A DNA stretch of 64,000 nt, taken from contig NC_086172.1 in assembly GCF_023053635.1 (NCBI RefSeq), forward strand, positions 126,145,681 through 126,209,680. Reading direction: 5' to 3'. This DNA comes from Elgaria multicarinata webbii. Taxonomy: Eukaryota > Chordata > Lepidosauria > Squamata > Anguidae. Each line of letters opens with the position of its first letter. The stretch's first letter is position 1. Positions 53,620-64,000 of the stretch are shown in pieces. Below the pieces are notes generated by a model that worked only from the letters and a program-made list of their open reading frames with translations, did no database searches and had not been told where the DNA came from. A program made the position numbers and the translations under genes.

Positions 53620-56590
53620 ATATGTCGGTATACCATCGGAAGTTGGGAATCCCAGGTCGGAAGATGGTCAAAATGCTACTGGGGAGGAACAGAGGATAAG
53701 TTCAACTAGCCCCAGATGTGATGACGCAGCTAGCTCAAAGCTGAAAGGACGGCTAGCGGCCGACGGTGCTGGTGGTGAACGACGAATCTGATGTTCTAAA
53801 GATCAACACACCATAGGAACCTGGAATGTAAGATCGATGAGCCAGGGCAAATTGGATGTGGTTATTGGTGAGATGTCAAGATTAAATATAGATATATTGG
53901 GTGTCAGTGAACTGAAATGGACTGGAATGGGCCACTTCACATCATATCACCACCAGATCTACTACTGTGGACAAAAGGATCACAGAAGAAATGGAGTAGC
54001 CTTCATAATTAATAATAAAGTGGCTAAAGCAGTGCTTGGATACAATCCAAAAAATGATAGAATGATCTCAATTTGAATTCAGGGTAAGCCATTTAACATC
54101 ACAGTGATCCAAATATATGCCCCAACCACAGATGCTGAAGAAGCAGAAGTAGATCAGTTCTATGAGGACCTGCAGCACCTACTGGATAATACACCAAAAA
54201 GAGATGTTATTTTCGTTACAGGAGACTGGAATGCTAAGGTGGGTAGTCAAATGACATCTGGAATTACAGGTAAGCATGGTCTAGGAGAACAAAATGAAGC
54301 GGGACACAGGCTGATAGAATTTTGCCAGGACAACTCACTGTGCATAACAAACACTCTCTTCCAACAACCGAAAAGACGGCTTTATACATGGACTTCACCA
54401 GATGGCCGGCACCGAAATCAGATTGACTACATCCTTTGCAGCCAAAGGTGGCAAACATCTATACAGATGGTAAAAACAAGACCTAGAGCTGACTGTAGTT
54501 CAGATCACGAACTTCTTATTGCACAATTTAGAATCAAACTAAAGAGAATAGGGAAGACCCACAGATCAGTTAGATATGAGCTCACTAATATTCCTAATGA
54601 ATATGCAGTGGAAGTGTAGAATAGATTTAAGGGACTAGATTTAGTAGATAGGGTCCCGGAAGAACTATGGACAGAAGTTCGCAACGTTGTCCAAGAGGTG
54701 GCAACAAAAAACGTCCCAAAGGAAAAGAAAACCAAGAAGGCAAGATGGCTGTCTGCTGCGACACTGGAAGTAGCCCAAGAAAGAAGGAAAGCAAAAGGCA
54801 ACAGTGATAGGGGGAGATATGCCCAGTTAAATGCAAAATTCCAGAGGTTAGCCAGAAGAGATAAGGAATTATTTTTAAACAAGCAATGCGCGGAAGTGGA
54901 AGAAGACAATAGAATAGGAAGGACAAGAGACCTCTTCCAGAAAATTAGAAACATTGGAGGTAAATTCCAGGCAAAAATGGGTATGATCAAAAACAAAGAT
55001 GGCAAGGACCTAACAGAAACAGAAGAGATCAAGAAAAGGTGGCAAGAATATACGGAAGATCTGTATAGGAAGGATAATAATATCGGGGATAGCTCAGACG
55101 GTGTGGTCAGTGAGTTAGAGCCAGACATCCTGAAGAGTGAGGTTGAATGGGCCTTAAGAAGCATTGCTAATAACAAGGCAGCCGGAAACGACGGTATCCC
55201 AGCTGAACTGTTTAAAATATTGCAAGATGATGCTGTCAAGGTGATGCATGCCATATGCCAGCAAATTTGGAAAACACAAGAATGGCCATCAGACTGGAAA
55301 AAATCAACTTATATCCCCATACCAAAAAAGGGAAACACTAAACAATGTTCAAACTATCAGACAGTGGCACTTATTTCACATGCCAGTAAGGGAATGTTCA
55401 AGATCCTGTAAGGTAGACTCCAGCAATTCATGGAGTGAGAATTGCCAGATGTACAAGCTGGGTTTAGAAAAGGCAGAGGAACTAGAGACCAAATTGCCCA
55501 CATCTGCTGGATAATGGAGAAAGTCAGGGAGTTCCAGAAAAACATATACATGTTCTAAAGCCTTTGACTGTGTGGATCATAACAAACTGTGGCAAGTTCT
55601 TGGTGGTATGGGGATACCAAGTCATCTTGTCTGCCTCCTGAGGAATCTGTATAACAACGGAGTGGTTTAAGATAGGGAAAGGAGTACGGCAGGGCTGTAT
55701 ACTCTCACCTTACCTATTCAACTTGTATGCAGAACACATCATGCAACGTGCTGAGCTTGACGAATCCAAGGCTGGAGTTAAAATCGCAGGAAGAAACATT
55801 AACAATCTCAGATATGCAGATGACACCACTTTGATGGCTGAAAGCGAGGAGGAGCTGAGGAGCCTTATGACAAAAGTGAAAGAAGAAAGTGCAAAAGCTG
55901 GGTTGCAGTTAAACTTCAAAAAAACCAAGATTATGGCAACCAGCTTGATTGATAACTGGCAAATAGAGGGAGAAAACGTGGAGGCAGTGACAGACTTTGC
56001 ATTTCTGGGCGCAAAGATTACTGCAGACGCTGACTGCAGCCAGGAAATCAGAAGATGTTTACTTCTTGGGAGGAGAGCAATGACAAATCTTGATAAAATA
56101 GTTAAGAGCAGAGACACCACACTGACAACAAAGGTCCGCATAGTTAAAGCAATGGTATTCCCCGTAGTAACCTATGGCTACGAGAGCTGGACCATAAGGA
56201 AAGCTGAGCGAAGGAAGATAGATGCTTTTGAACTGTGGGTGTTGGAGGAAAATTCTAAGAGTGCCTTGGACTGCAAGAAGATCAAACCAGTCCGTACTCC
56301 AGGAAATAAAGCCAGACTGCTCACTTGAGGGAATGGTATTAAAGGCAAAACTGAAGTACTTTGGCCACATAATGAGAAGACAGGATACCCTGGAGAAGAT
56401 GCTGATGCTAGGGAAAGTGGAAGGCAAAAGGAAGAGGGGCCGACCAAGGGCAAGACGGATGGATGATATTCTGGAGGTGACAGACTTGACCTTGGGGGAG
56501 CTAGGGGTGGCAACGGCCGACAGAAAGCTCTGGCGTGGGCTGGTCCATGAAGTCACGAAGAGTCGGAAGCGACGGAACGAATAAACAACA
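53620..56590 (+). mobile_element. RTE-BovB LINE, near full length
   Basis: Endonuclease (53837-54619) with VSELKWTGMG, IYAPTTDA, GDWNAKVG, QIDYILCS and SDHELLIA; reverse transcriptase with NNKAAGNDGIPAELFK, IPIPKKGN, the active-site segment LRYADDTTLMAES at about 55803 and the C-terminal RRKIDAFELW and GRPRARRMDDILEVTDLT. The 3' end is AATAAACAAC. Several in-frame stops and at least two frameshifts (around 54060, 54619, 55411 and 55555-55720) make it inactive, though YADD is kept. BovB is known for horizontal spread among squamates and ruminants. It lies about 200-300 bp upstream of the ADAM H promoter, in the opposite orientation. Confidence 0.92.
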
Positions 56591-56904
56591 AAAGCCTTCT
56601 GCTGTAACCATTGCATATGATAAGCAATATGAAATAATACCATGTAAAATGGAGCACAGACATGTTACTACACAGATCTGGACTGTAAGGTGGTGGTGGT
56701 GGGACTTTCCCACCCTCCTCTAGCTGTGGCCCCAGTCTAGATTAGATTATGCATGCCTACAATTTACATTGCCAAAGAGCATCCAGTTGTAAAACATATT
56801 CAAGGCATAAGGAGACTATAGGGTCCTGATCCATATCAACTTATTTTTGAGTAAAACAAGAAATTTGGGGGGATGGAATACACAGGTCCAGGAAACAGGT
56901 GGTG

Positions 56905-58218
56905 TGTTATCATAGAATCATAGAATAGGAAGGGGCCTAGAAGGCCATTGAGTCCAACGCCCTGCTGAATGCAGGAATCCACCTTAAAGCAGACCTGACA
57001 GATGGATATCTAGCTGCATCTTGAGGGCTTCTAGTGTGGAAGAGCCCACGAGCTCCCTAGGTAACTGGTTCCATTGTTGTACTGCTCTAACAGTCAGGAA
57101 GTTTTTCCTGATGTCCAGCTGGAATCTGGCCCTTTCAAGCTTGTACTTGATTTTTGCTGGGGTGGGTGGGTCATAGACCTGCTTTTGGGAGAAGACTGGG
57201 CTAAAGTAGGAATTGAGCACTTCGGCCTTTTGTCATCTGTTATCAATTTGCCATCCTCATTGAGTAGTTGAACCACCATTTCTTTCCTCAGTCTTTTACT
57301 AGGCACGTACGTGAAGAAAGCTTTTTTGTTGCTTTTAGCATCCCTCACTAGCCTCAGCTCATTCTCAGCTTTAGCCTTCCTGATGTCATTCCTGCACTCC
57401 TGTGCTTCCTGTCTGTACTCTTCTTTTGTAGCCTGGCCTTCCTTTTACTTTCCATATGTGTCCTTTTTTTGGTTTTCAGGTCATCTCTATGTCCGGGATT
57501 GGATTTCCATTGTCCACAGTTTTAAACTCACCCTCCTGATGTAAGGTTTACAGGACGTTTCATCAGCCAACTTGAAATGTCAAGGTTAACAATCAGAGTC
57601 TTGGCAGGAGTGGCTTGATTGCCAATTAGTGCTAAATTTTCTGTTTAGATAATATTTTGTATATAAGTTCTGTACAGAAATGTCTATTCCCCTTCTCCTT
57701 ATCCTCCTTATACCACATCTTTCTGTATCCGTGATGCTGTGAGTATGAAATGCTGTATATATCTTTGAGTAACTAAGCTTTAAGCCTCAGTAAATCGTTA
57801 TTGAAGAAACTGCTGTCTGCTGTGATCTGTCTAAATCCTATCTGTGGTTTCCACTGTGCACGATAAAACTTCCAGCTGTGTTCTCTCTAGCCGGGGAGAA
57901 ACTTTGCTACCGACACTCTAAGCTTTTTGTGGAGCCACATTGGTTTCTTCTGTTGTCTTCTATCTTTTTTCCTTGTTGGAATTGTTTGTAATTGTGCCTT
58001 TAACATTTCTTTTTTAAAAAATCTTCCATCCATTTTCATTAGGGTCACTTGCCATAGGACCTTACTTATCATAGTTCTGAATTTATTAAAATCAGCTTTC
58101 CTAAAATCCAGAGTACACGTATGGCTACACTTAGCATTTGTTTCCGTTAAAATAAAAAGTATGATGTGGTCACTGTCCCCCAGAGTTCCTGTAACTGCCA
58201 CTTTATCCACTAAGTCAT
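56905..58218 (-). mobile_element. CR1 LINE, 3' half, with internal loss
   Basis: The minus strand ends with the CR1 octamer repeat (atcatagaatcatagaat on the plus strand at about 56911). Coding pieces DAKSNKKAFFTYV and LLNEDGKLITDD (57094-57348), and LDFRKADFNKFR and KKPMWLHKKLR (57887-58210), are CR1 ORF2. The piece LERARFQLDIRKNFLTVRAV follows almost at once, so most of the reverse transcriptase is deleted. An LTR-like segment interrupts it at 57540-57874. Confidence 0.82.
57540..57874 (+). mobile_element. Possible solo LTR fossil within CR1
   Basis: A 335 bp segment that is not CR1, starting TGTAAGG and ending TTCCA. It has a TATA-like GTATATAAG near 57660, an AGTAAA-like signal near 57790 and a terminal region resembling LTR ends. 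I could not find a clear target duplication, so the ends and family are uncertain. Confidence 0.35.
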
Positions 58219-59518
58219 CCCTTTTTTTTATATATATATAATAATTTTTTATTCATTTTCAACACTATATAAACATAGATAAACATTTCCAAAATATAAC
58301 TGAAACAAACACAATAAGAAAAAAAATACATCAAATATCTGCTGCATACATATTGAATAATTGTTGAGTACAAATATCAAAAACTATTACATATGCCTTA
58401 TCACACTACAACATCTTCATTCTTAACATAAAAGTGCACCCCCCACCTCGGGATCATTCTTGAGTCCAAAATCTAATCATTTCTTCTGCTGGTGGTTTCC
58501 CACTTCCCTTAGTAAACACAAACACTAGGAACTGTTTCCAGATTCCTTCGAACTCATTTATTTTAGTTACGCCTTTTCTCCACTTAATATTGCATGTCAG
58601 TTTATCATTAATGGCTATATCCCATACTACTTTATACCATTCCTCAATAGAATATTCCCCTTGGATCTTCCAGTTCCTAGCTATCATCAATCGTGCTGCA
58701 ACCAACAAACTCGATATCAGCTCTATAGTTCCTTTTCCACACTTTATATCTTCAAATAGTGACAGCAATGCTATTTTTGGTGTTTGTTCTATTTTCATTC
58801 CCACTATTTCTTCAATTTCTGAGAACACCATCTTCCATAATCTTTGTACATATTTGCATTGCCACCACATATGTAAATACGTTCCTTTTTCCCCACATCC
58901 TCTCCAACAATTTGCTGAATGTTGATCACTTATCTTATTCAATCTAACCGGGGTTAGGTACCACCTCCATAAAATTTTAAAATAATTCTCCTTTATTCTT
59001 ACTGATAAACTTCTCAACACTCTTTGTTTCCATAGTCCCTCCCAGCTCTGTCGCCCTATTTGTATCTTCAAATCTGATTCCCAAATCATTTTCTCTGTAT
59101 TCTCTCTAAACTCCTTCTCTAACAATATTTTATATATTTCACTCATTAATCCTTTTGAAACTATACTACCTCCTTTTCCTTTCTCCTTACTTACTACTAA
59201 TTCTTCAAACCTCGTCATCTTTCTGCACATTCTATTATCTTTAATCCACTTTTTATTCCATTGTTCTAATTGACCATATTCTAGCCAAGATAGCTTCTTC
59301 TCCTTTAACAAATTTTCCATATCTTCTCTTGTTTTAATATCTCTTACCCAATCCTTTAATTTTATTTTATTTTTCTCTTTTAATATTTTACATAATCTGC
59401 CCTTTAGATCCTCTGGGAAATTCTTTAACATTATTATCGGTGCTAAGGGAGAGTTGCTCGGAAGCAGCTTCCCTTTAAATTTACTCCAAATTTCCCATTG
59501 AGTCCTCAGGAGTGGATT
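58219..59518 (-). mobile_element. L1 LINE, 5'-truncated, nested in CR1
   Basis: Codes for the last 325 residues or so of L1 ORF2 (58454-59431), including ILWRWYLTPVRLNKI, the zinc-binding CWRGCGEKGTYLHMWWQC, and IARNWK. The 3' tail is A/T-rich at 58219-58260 on the minus strand. It interrupts the CR1 endonuclease ORF after DLILIGLEV. The frame is open throughout this part, so it is probably a young insertion. Confidence 0.9.
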
Positions 59519-60200
59519 ATCTATACTTCCAACCCTATTAGTATCAAGTCAAGGATAGCCAATCCTCTAGTTCCTTCCTCCACTTTCTGTAGGAGAAATT
59601 TATCAGCCACGCATGTCAGGAATTTCTTCGAGGGGGCACTTTTGGCAGAATTTGCCTCCCAACAGATATCGGGGTAATTGAAGTCCCCCATTACTACTAC
59701 ATCACACTTCCTTGAAATATTGGCAATTTGCTTATCAAAAGTTTCATCCGCATCTTCTTGAATGGGTGGCCAGTAGTAGACTCTGACTATCATGTTCCTT
59801 TTATTCCTTGCCCCATTTATTTTAATCCAGATGCTCTCGATGGGGCTACCAGGCTCATCCTCCTGCATTTCTATGCAGAGATAAGTATTTTTTTAACATA
59901 TAGTGCAACTCCGCCTCCCTTTCTATTTCTTTTGTTCTTTTTGAACAAGTTCAATTGCCATATTCCAGTCATGGGAGTCATCCCACCAAGTTTCAATTAT
60001 ACCTATCAAGTCGTATTTGCCTTCCTGCATTAAGAGTTCAAGTTCTTCCCTGCTCAGTCCCTCTTCCCCCCTCCCTTCCGGGGCTTTGTTCTGTGCCTCC
60101 TCTTTGCACCTCTCTCTGCCCGGGTGATCACTCAAGGCTATTTGGGAGATAAGGGCCAGCATCCCGGCGCCAAGCCCAGCTATCTGTCTCTCTCCCATCT
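59519..60200 (-). mobile_element. CR1 LINE, endonuclease region
   Basis: ORF2 endonuclease motifs: [70 protein letters not shown]. It continues past the nested L1 into 57887-58210. One frame change separates 59923-60198 from 59521-59868. Confidence 0.88.
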
Positions 60201-60424
60201 CCTGGTGTCAACCAAGGCCAGTTGTCTTAACTTTTAGTACATCATAAAAACCAGCTAAAATCCTCCCTTCCCCACTACATCATCCATGTGTTTTCTGTCC
60301 AGAGCAGTCTACCCACTTTCCCTTACAATCTTCACACCAACGTGACAGTGTAAGAGAGGATTAGAAGAAAGTGGTGTTCCCAGGAGCAAAACAGGTTCTT
60401 GCATGGGGCTACACTTTACATTAG

Positions 60425-60533
60425 CATGTTTCCAACTTCAGTTCCCATCAGTCTTTGCCAGCATGACCAATGGTCAGGAATCCTGTGAGTTGTAGTTCAA
60501 AACATTTGGAGGGTACCAAGTTGGGAAGGCTTC
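60425..60533. mobile_element. Palindromic hAT-type MITE, old copy
   Basis: Family core cagttcccatcagtctttgc ... gagttgtagttcaaaacatt and the right terminal repeat accaagttgggaaggc are clear; the left end is worn. Confidence 0.6.
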
Positions 60534-60616
60534 TTCACATCATTACATAAAAGGGGTGTTCACACTTTACACTGAATTCTCAAATATTTTTTTCCTTTCT
60601 TCCTTTGTAGCATATA

Positions 60617-60838
60617 ATGGACAGAAATGAGTTTCCAATGGTAGTGACCTGCAAAGTGTGTGCAACGTTAGTGTTCCTGCCTGAGATCGACATGGTGTAC
60701 ACCTTCAAGAAGTGCAAGCTGATTGCACTATTGGAAGAGAAAGTGAGAGGACTTGAGCAGCGAGTGTCCACCCTGCAAGGAATAAGAGAAGGTGAAGAGT
60801 TTTTAGACAGAACCGTGGAACTGCAACAGCAGCAATAA
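60617..60838 (+). mobile_element. CR1 ORF1 N-terminal piece, inverted
   Basis: A 73-residue open frame: CKVCATLVFLPEIDM ... KKCKLIALLEEKVRGLE then RVSTLQGIREGEEFLD. This is a zinc-knuckle-like CxxC/KKC pair followed by a coiled coil, as in CR1 ORF1. It is in the opposite orientation to the CR1 on both sides. It is preceded by a pyrimidine tract and TTTGTAG, which resembles a splice acceptor. Confidence 0.6.
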
Positions 60839-60869
60839 GCACAAGGGAAAGCTGCTCTGCCACCTCTTT

Positions 60870-61640
60870 ATGTTTAGTGCCAGCAGTCTGGTTCTATTTT
60901 GGTTCAAGTGCAGCCCATCCCTCTTGTACAGGGCCGGCTTGTCCCAAAATGTTTCCCAGTGCCTAACAAATCTGAACCTCTCCTCTCTGCACCATCATCT
61001 CATGCACGCATTGAGACTTCTCAGCTGCACAAGTCTAGCTGACCCTGCTCGTGGAACTGGTAGCATTTCGGAGAAGGCCACCTTGGTGATCCTGGATTTC
61101 AACCTCCTGCCTAGCAACCTGGCTCTCAGGACCTCACAACTACATTTCCCCACACTGTTGGTACCAACATGGACAACGACAAATGGCTCCACCCCAGCAC
61201 TGTCTACTATGCTATCTAGACAGCATGTGATTTTTGCAATCTTCGCAATTCACGCCCATCACAAACCCAGCTGTCCATATGAATAATGATCGAATCTCCC
61301 ACTACCACAAGCCCCCTCTCCCCAGAGGCACATCCTCGGTGTGAGAGAATATTTGCACATCTCGTGAGGAAAGGGCCCCTTCTAAGGGATCATTTCCCTC
61401 TTCCTCGGAGTGACGCCCTCCTTCCTCAAGACCTGTATTCTCTATGACTGCAGAGGAGCTGTCACTGATGGAGTGAGACATCACTGTTAGGTCCCTGAAG
61501 GTCTCATCTATCAACCTCTCTGCCTCTCTTAGCTTCTTCAGGTCAACAACCTTGACCTCAAGGGAACAAACTTGTTCCCCGAGAGCCAAGCACCCCCCCA
61601 CGATTTCTGTTCAGCAGGCAGATAATCATACATGTGGCAC
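60870..61640 (-). mobile_element. CR1 ORF1, esterase-like region
   Basis: The minus strand reads a coiled-coil-like ORF1 start (LEVKVVDLKKLREAERLIDE, 61302-61601) followed by an SGNH-esterase-like segment: VVVHVGTNSVG, FSEMLPVPRAG, SLNACMR, then downstream LYKRDGLHLNQNRTRLL. This is the ORF1 esterase layout of CR1. Several frames are needed, so it is inactive. Confidence 0.75.
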
Positions 61641-62339
61641 TCAGTGTAATATACTTGGAAGCCCTCACACTTCTGTTGACTTTCTACCTTTGTAAGTGAT
61701 TTTTTATTGTTATTATTGCTGTTATAGAGTTTCTTTACTAGGAGTTTGGTACTGGGAGAAGGTAGGGAGCTTATTTATTGCTTAGGGTTTGTTTGGGCTT
61801 GTCTAGACAATGGGTTTGCCCCAGGGTGGATTTGCAGTAGTGGCAGGTCATCTACATGAACACAACAGCCATTACGAAGCCATCCAGGGCCAAACCCCAG
61901 AAACTCCACTGAAAAAACATTGGGCGCTTACCTGATTATTTTGTCTGTGGAGGTGTGTCACAGCCAATGTCATCCCCTGATTGGTTGCCATTGGCTGGAC
62001 AGGGAAGGAGGCAGACCTCCAGGAGCTCAGGAGAGCCCTGTGGTAAATTTTTAAAAAATAAAAACGGGGGGGAGGCTTCTTTAATATAGAAACTCATAAG
62101 TTTAACTATAGTATCTCCAGGAAGATGAGACCTCTTTTTTTGTGGGGAGCCTATTCTATAGGCCATTTCCATCCCCCCCCCCACCCCCACCCCACAAGCT
62201 TGGGGCCCTTTCTACACCTAAGAGTTATCCCAGGAAAATGGAGGTATCGTCCCTGTCTGCTCTAGGGATCCCCTGTGTGGCATTTGGATGCACAGGAATG
62301 ATCCAGGGACAATCCTGGGGGGGAAAGGCAGTGTAGGAT
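61641..62339. other. Intergenic, no gene seen
   Basis: Low-complexity C run near 62170 and phrases like gttatcccaggaaaatggag that recall the body of the MITE at 28702, suggesting a related worn DNA element. No coding signal. Confidence 0.35.
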
Positions 62340-62700
62340 TCTGTGGGAGAAGTATAGGAGACAGAGTGTGTGGGTTAGGATTCTGTGAAGAGAAGTAGAG
62401 AATTAAAGTGTTTGATTCTGTGAGGGGCAGATACTGAATACAAAGATTTGGTGTGGGTTATTGTGCTTTAGAATAGATGGTAGTATGCTATAGAGGAACT
62501 TTTAAGAAAGAACTGACAGAAACGAATACGCTTAGAACCTTATAACCATACACATTTGAACTGAGGAAACCAATAAGCTTATGTACACGCACTTAAGTTA
62601 ATAAATTCAAATTACATTTAAGAACAACTGGTGTGGTCTGTGGAGGAGTGTCTGAGGAGAAAACAATTAATGGTGGCAGTGGAATGGGAAACTGAGGACT
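62340..62700 (+). mobile_element. Possible LTR fragment (fossil)
   Basis: It begins TGTGGGAGAAG, carries an AATAAA at about 62602, and is followed by TGGTGGCAGTGGAATGGG at 62672, a phrase typical of the region just inside a 5' LTR (primer site) in reptilian LTR elements. Incomplete; family not assigned. Confidence 0.35.
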
Positions 62701-62899
62701 AGGTTGCTGGGCTGTGGAGCTGTGGGGGCTGAAGAATGAAGACGAGACAGGAGCGGCAGCAGTAGGCCGAAACCCTCACACTCGTCATCAGCACAGCACA
62801 TTGAAGTAGCCCTGGATGCTAGTGGCGTGGATAGTCCTGTCAGGTAGCTTGTGGGTGTCTTAGGTGAAGCCAAGATGACACAGGTGGGCAAGACATCAC

Positions 62900-64000
62900 A
62901 ATTACGTGCCTTCGAAGTCTGTGTCTAGTGGCAGTATGTGCAACTCCTTACAGACAATACTGCCGTACTTTGGTGCATCAATAAACAGGGAGGTACCCAT
63001 TCATCCAAATTGGTGGCTCTGACAATGGGCATCTTCAATTGGATCATACCTAGAGGAATTCATTTAACTATACTGCATATAGCAGGCGTTGACAATTATC
63101 TGGCAAATGCTCTAAGTTGTGTACACAGGACCTCAAATGGCACCTCTAATCCTTTGACATGTGTTCCACAAGTGGGGGTGCCCATTGATGTGTTTGCAAT
63201 GCCGATGAATGCTGAATGCAGCAGATTTTGCTCAAGGTGTCCCTACGGGATAGTTTTAGTCCCGATGGCACAGAGCTCTACTCTACTCTTTCCCCTGTCC
63301 CCCCTAATTCCTTGGATAGCTGCATAGTCGAGAGCCAATGATGCAAATTGCATTCTCATCACACCATGATGGCTCAGACAATTGAGGCTCACCACCCTGT
63401 TATGGCTGTCCAGGAAGGAATACCTCCGTCTACCACCGATACCAGATTTTATCTCTCAGGATCCAGGCAGGATATGGCTCAGACCTAACAACTCTAAAAT
63501 TGCCAGTGTGGCAGCTTCGATAACAAATAACCAGTCTTTGATGCCAACTGGTGTCCAGGCCCTTTTACCGGCAGCACAAAAACCAGCTACTAGGAGATCT
63601 TATGTGGCTAAATGAAGCTAATAGGATGGCTAGGATGGCTTCTGTGCAGAATGTTCTACTTTTTCTTCAGCAGCTTTTTGAGAAAAGGACTGAAATACTC
63701 TTCTACTAAGGTTTATCCAGGAGTTATCTCAGCGTCCAAGAATCAGGAACTTTTTGCTTTTTGCTCATTCTGTGGTCCAACAATTCCTAAGAGGATTGAA
63801 AAACCTTGTGCCTCCAAATTGATCTCTGGTGCCTCAGTGGAGCCTATCAGTCATGCTCATTGCCTTGGTGTCCAAGCCATTTGAACCGTTAAGTATGGTA
63901 GATTTTCAACTGCTGTCCTGCAAGGTTGCCCTTCTAGTGGCTATCACATCTTTCAGACGTTCCAGTGAATTTTGTGCCTGCATGTTGACACCTAGTTTTT
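62900..64000 (+). mobile_element. DIRS-like tyrosine-recombinase retroelement, broken fossil
   Basis: The first part resembles the RNase H region of DIRS elements (LLTDNTAVLWCINKQGGT and LHIAGVDNYLANALS). The second part (63382-63884) fits the linker and start of the tyrosine recombinase region. It is broken in several places and continues past the window edge. No flanking repeats are seen within the window. Likely old. Confidence 0.65.

Noticed and set aside
1-64000. CRISPR arrays, operons, riboswitches or other prokaryotic systems
   Set aside because: Introns, LINE/SINE content and vertebrate genes show this is vertebrate chromosomal DNA; repeats present are transposons, microsatellites or segmental duplications.

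Overview
The window looks like the genome of a squamate reptile, most likely a lizard. Coding sequence is sparse and split by introns, and the repeats are those of squamates: an RTE-BovB LINE, L2/CR1-group LINEs, CR1, L1, tRNA-derived and MIR-like SINEs, palindromic hAT MITEs and a DIRS-like fossil. No bacterial features are present.

The left end (1-3.3 kb) holds the first two coding exons of SYNJ2BP on the minus strand, with a CpG-rich promoter. The rest to about 53.4 kb is a head-to-tail array of eight ADAM20/ADAM21-type genes, all on the minus strand and all with the coding region in one exon. SYNJ2BP next to ADAM21/ADAM20 is also the human 14q24 arrangement, so both identity and location agree. 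From left to right I call them A (5.7-7.9 kb, pseudogene), B (10.8-13.0, intact), C (16.7-18.8, intact with a shortened tail), D (26.3-28.5, intact), E (33.5-35.6, intact), F (41.0-43.2, intact), G (46.0-47.8, pseudogene) and H (51.1-53.3, intact). The six intact copies keep a signal peptide, prodomain with cysteine switch, zinc-protease motif HELGHxLGMxHD, disintegrin and cysteine-rich domains, an EGF-like module, one membrane span and a short tail. By family precedent they are testis/sperm surface proteases; expression here is inference.

C, D, E and F are recent copies. Their flanks are duplicated too: a roughly 7.2 kb unit carrying an L2/CR1 LINE, a SINE and an ADAM gene is repeated for D and E. 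Reading the four proteins together shows patchwork similarity (F looks assembled from C-, D- and E-like blocks) and a divergence hotspot confined to the metalloprotease domain. All complete promoters share a footprint 90-140 bp upstream of the start: an RFX-like half site (GTTGCTA on the gene strand) followed by a conserved purine/GC box.

Several insertions can be dated by comparison with empty paralogous sites: an 805 bp hAT in the D unit (8 bp target duplication), a 471 bp MITE near the D promoter, and a 115 bp palindromic hAT MITE in pseudogene G (8 bp target duplication).

The right end (53.6-64 kb) is a repeat graveyard: a near full-length RTE-BovB, a CR1 with an ORF1 esterase-like region that carries a nested L1 and an LTR-like piece, and a fragment of a DIRS-like tyrosine-recombinase element running off the edge. 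I found no wholly new biological system. The most unusual things are the mosaic, fast-changing ADAM array with its shared promoter module, and a diverged tandem copy of SYNJ2BP exon 1.
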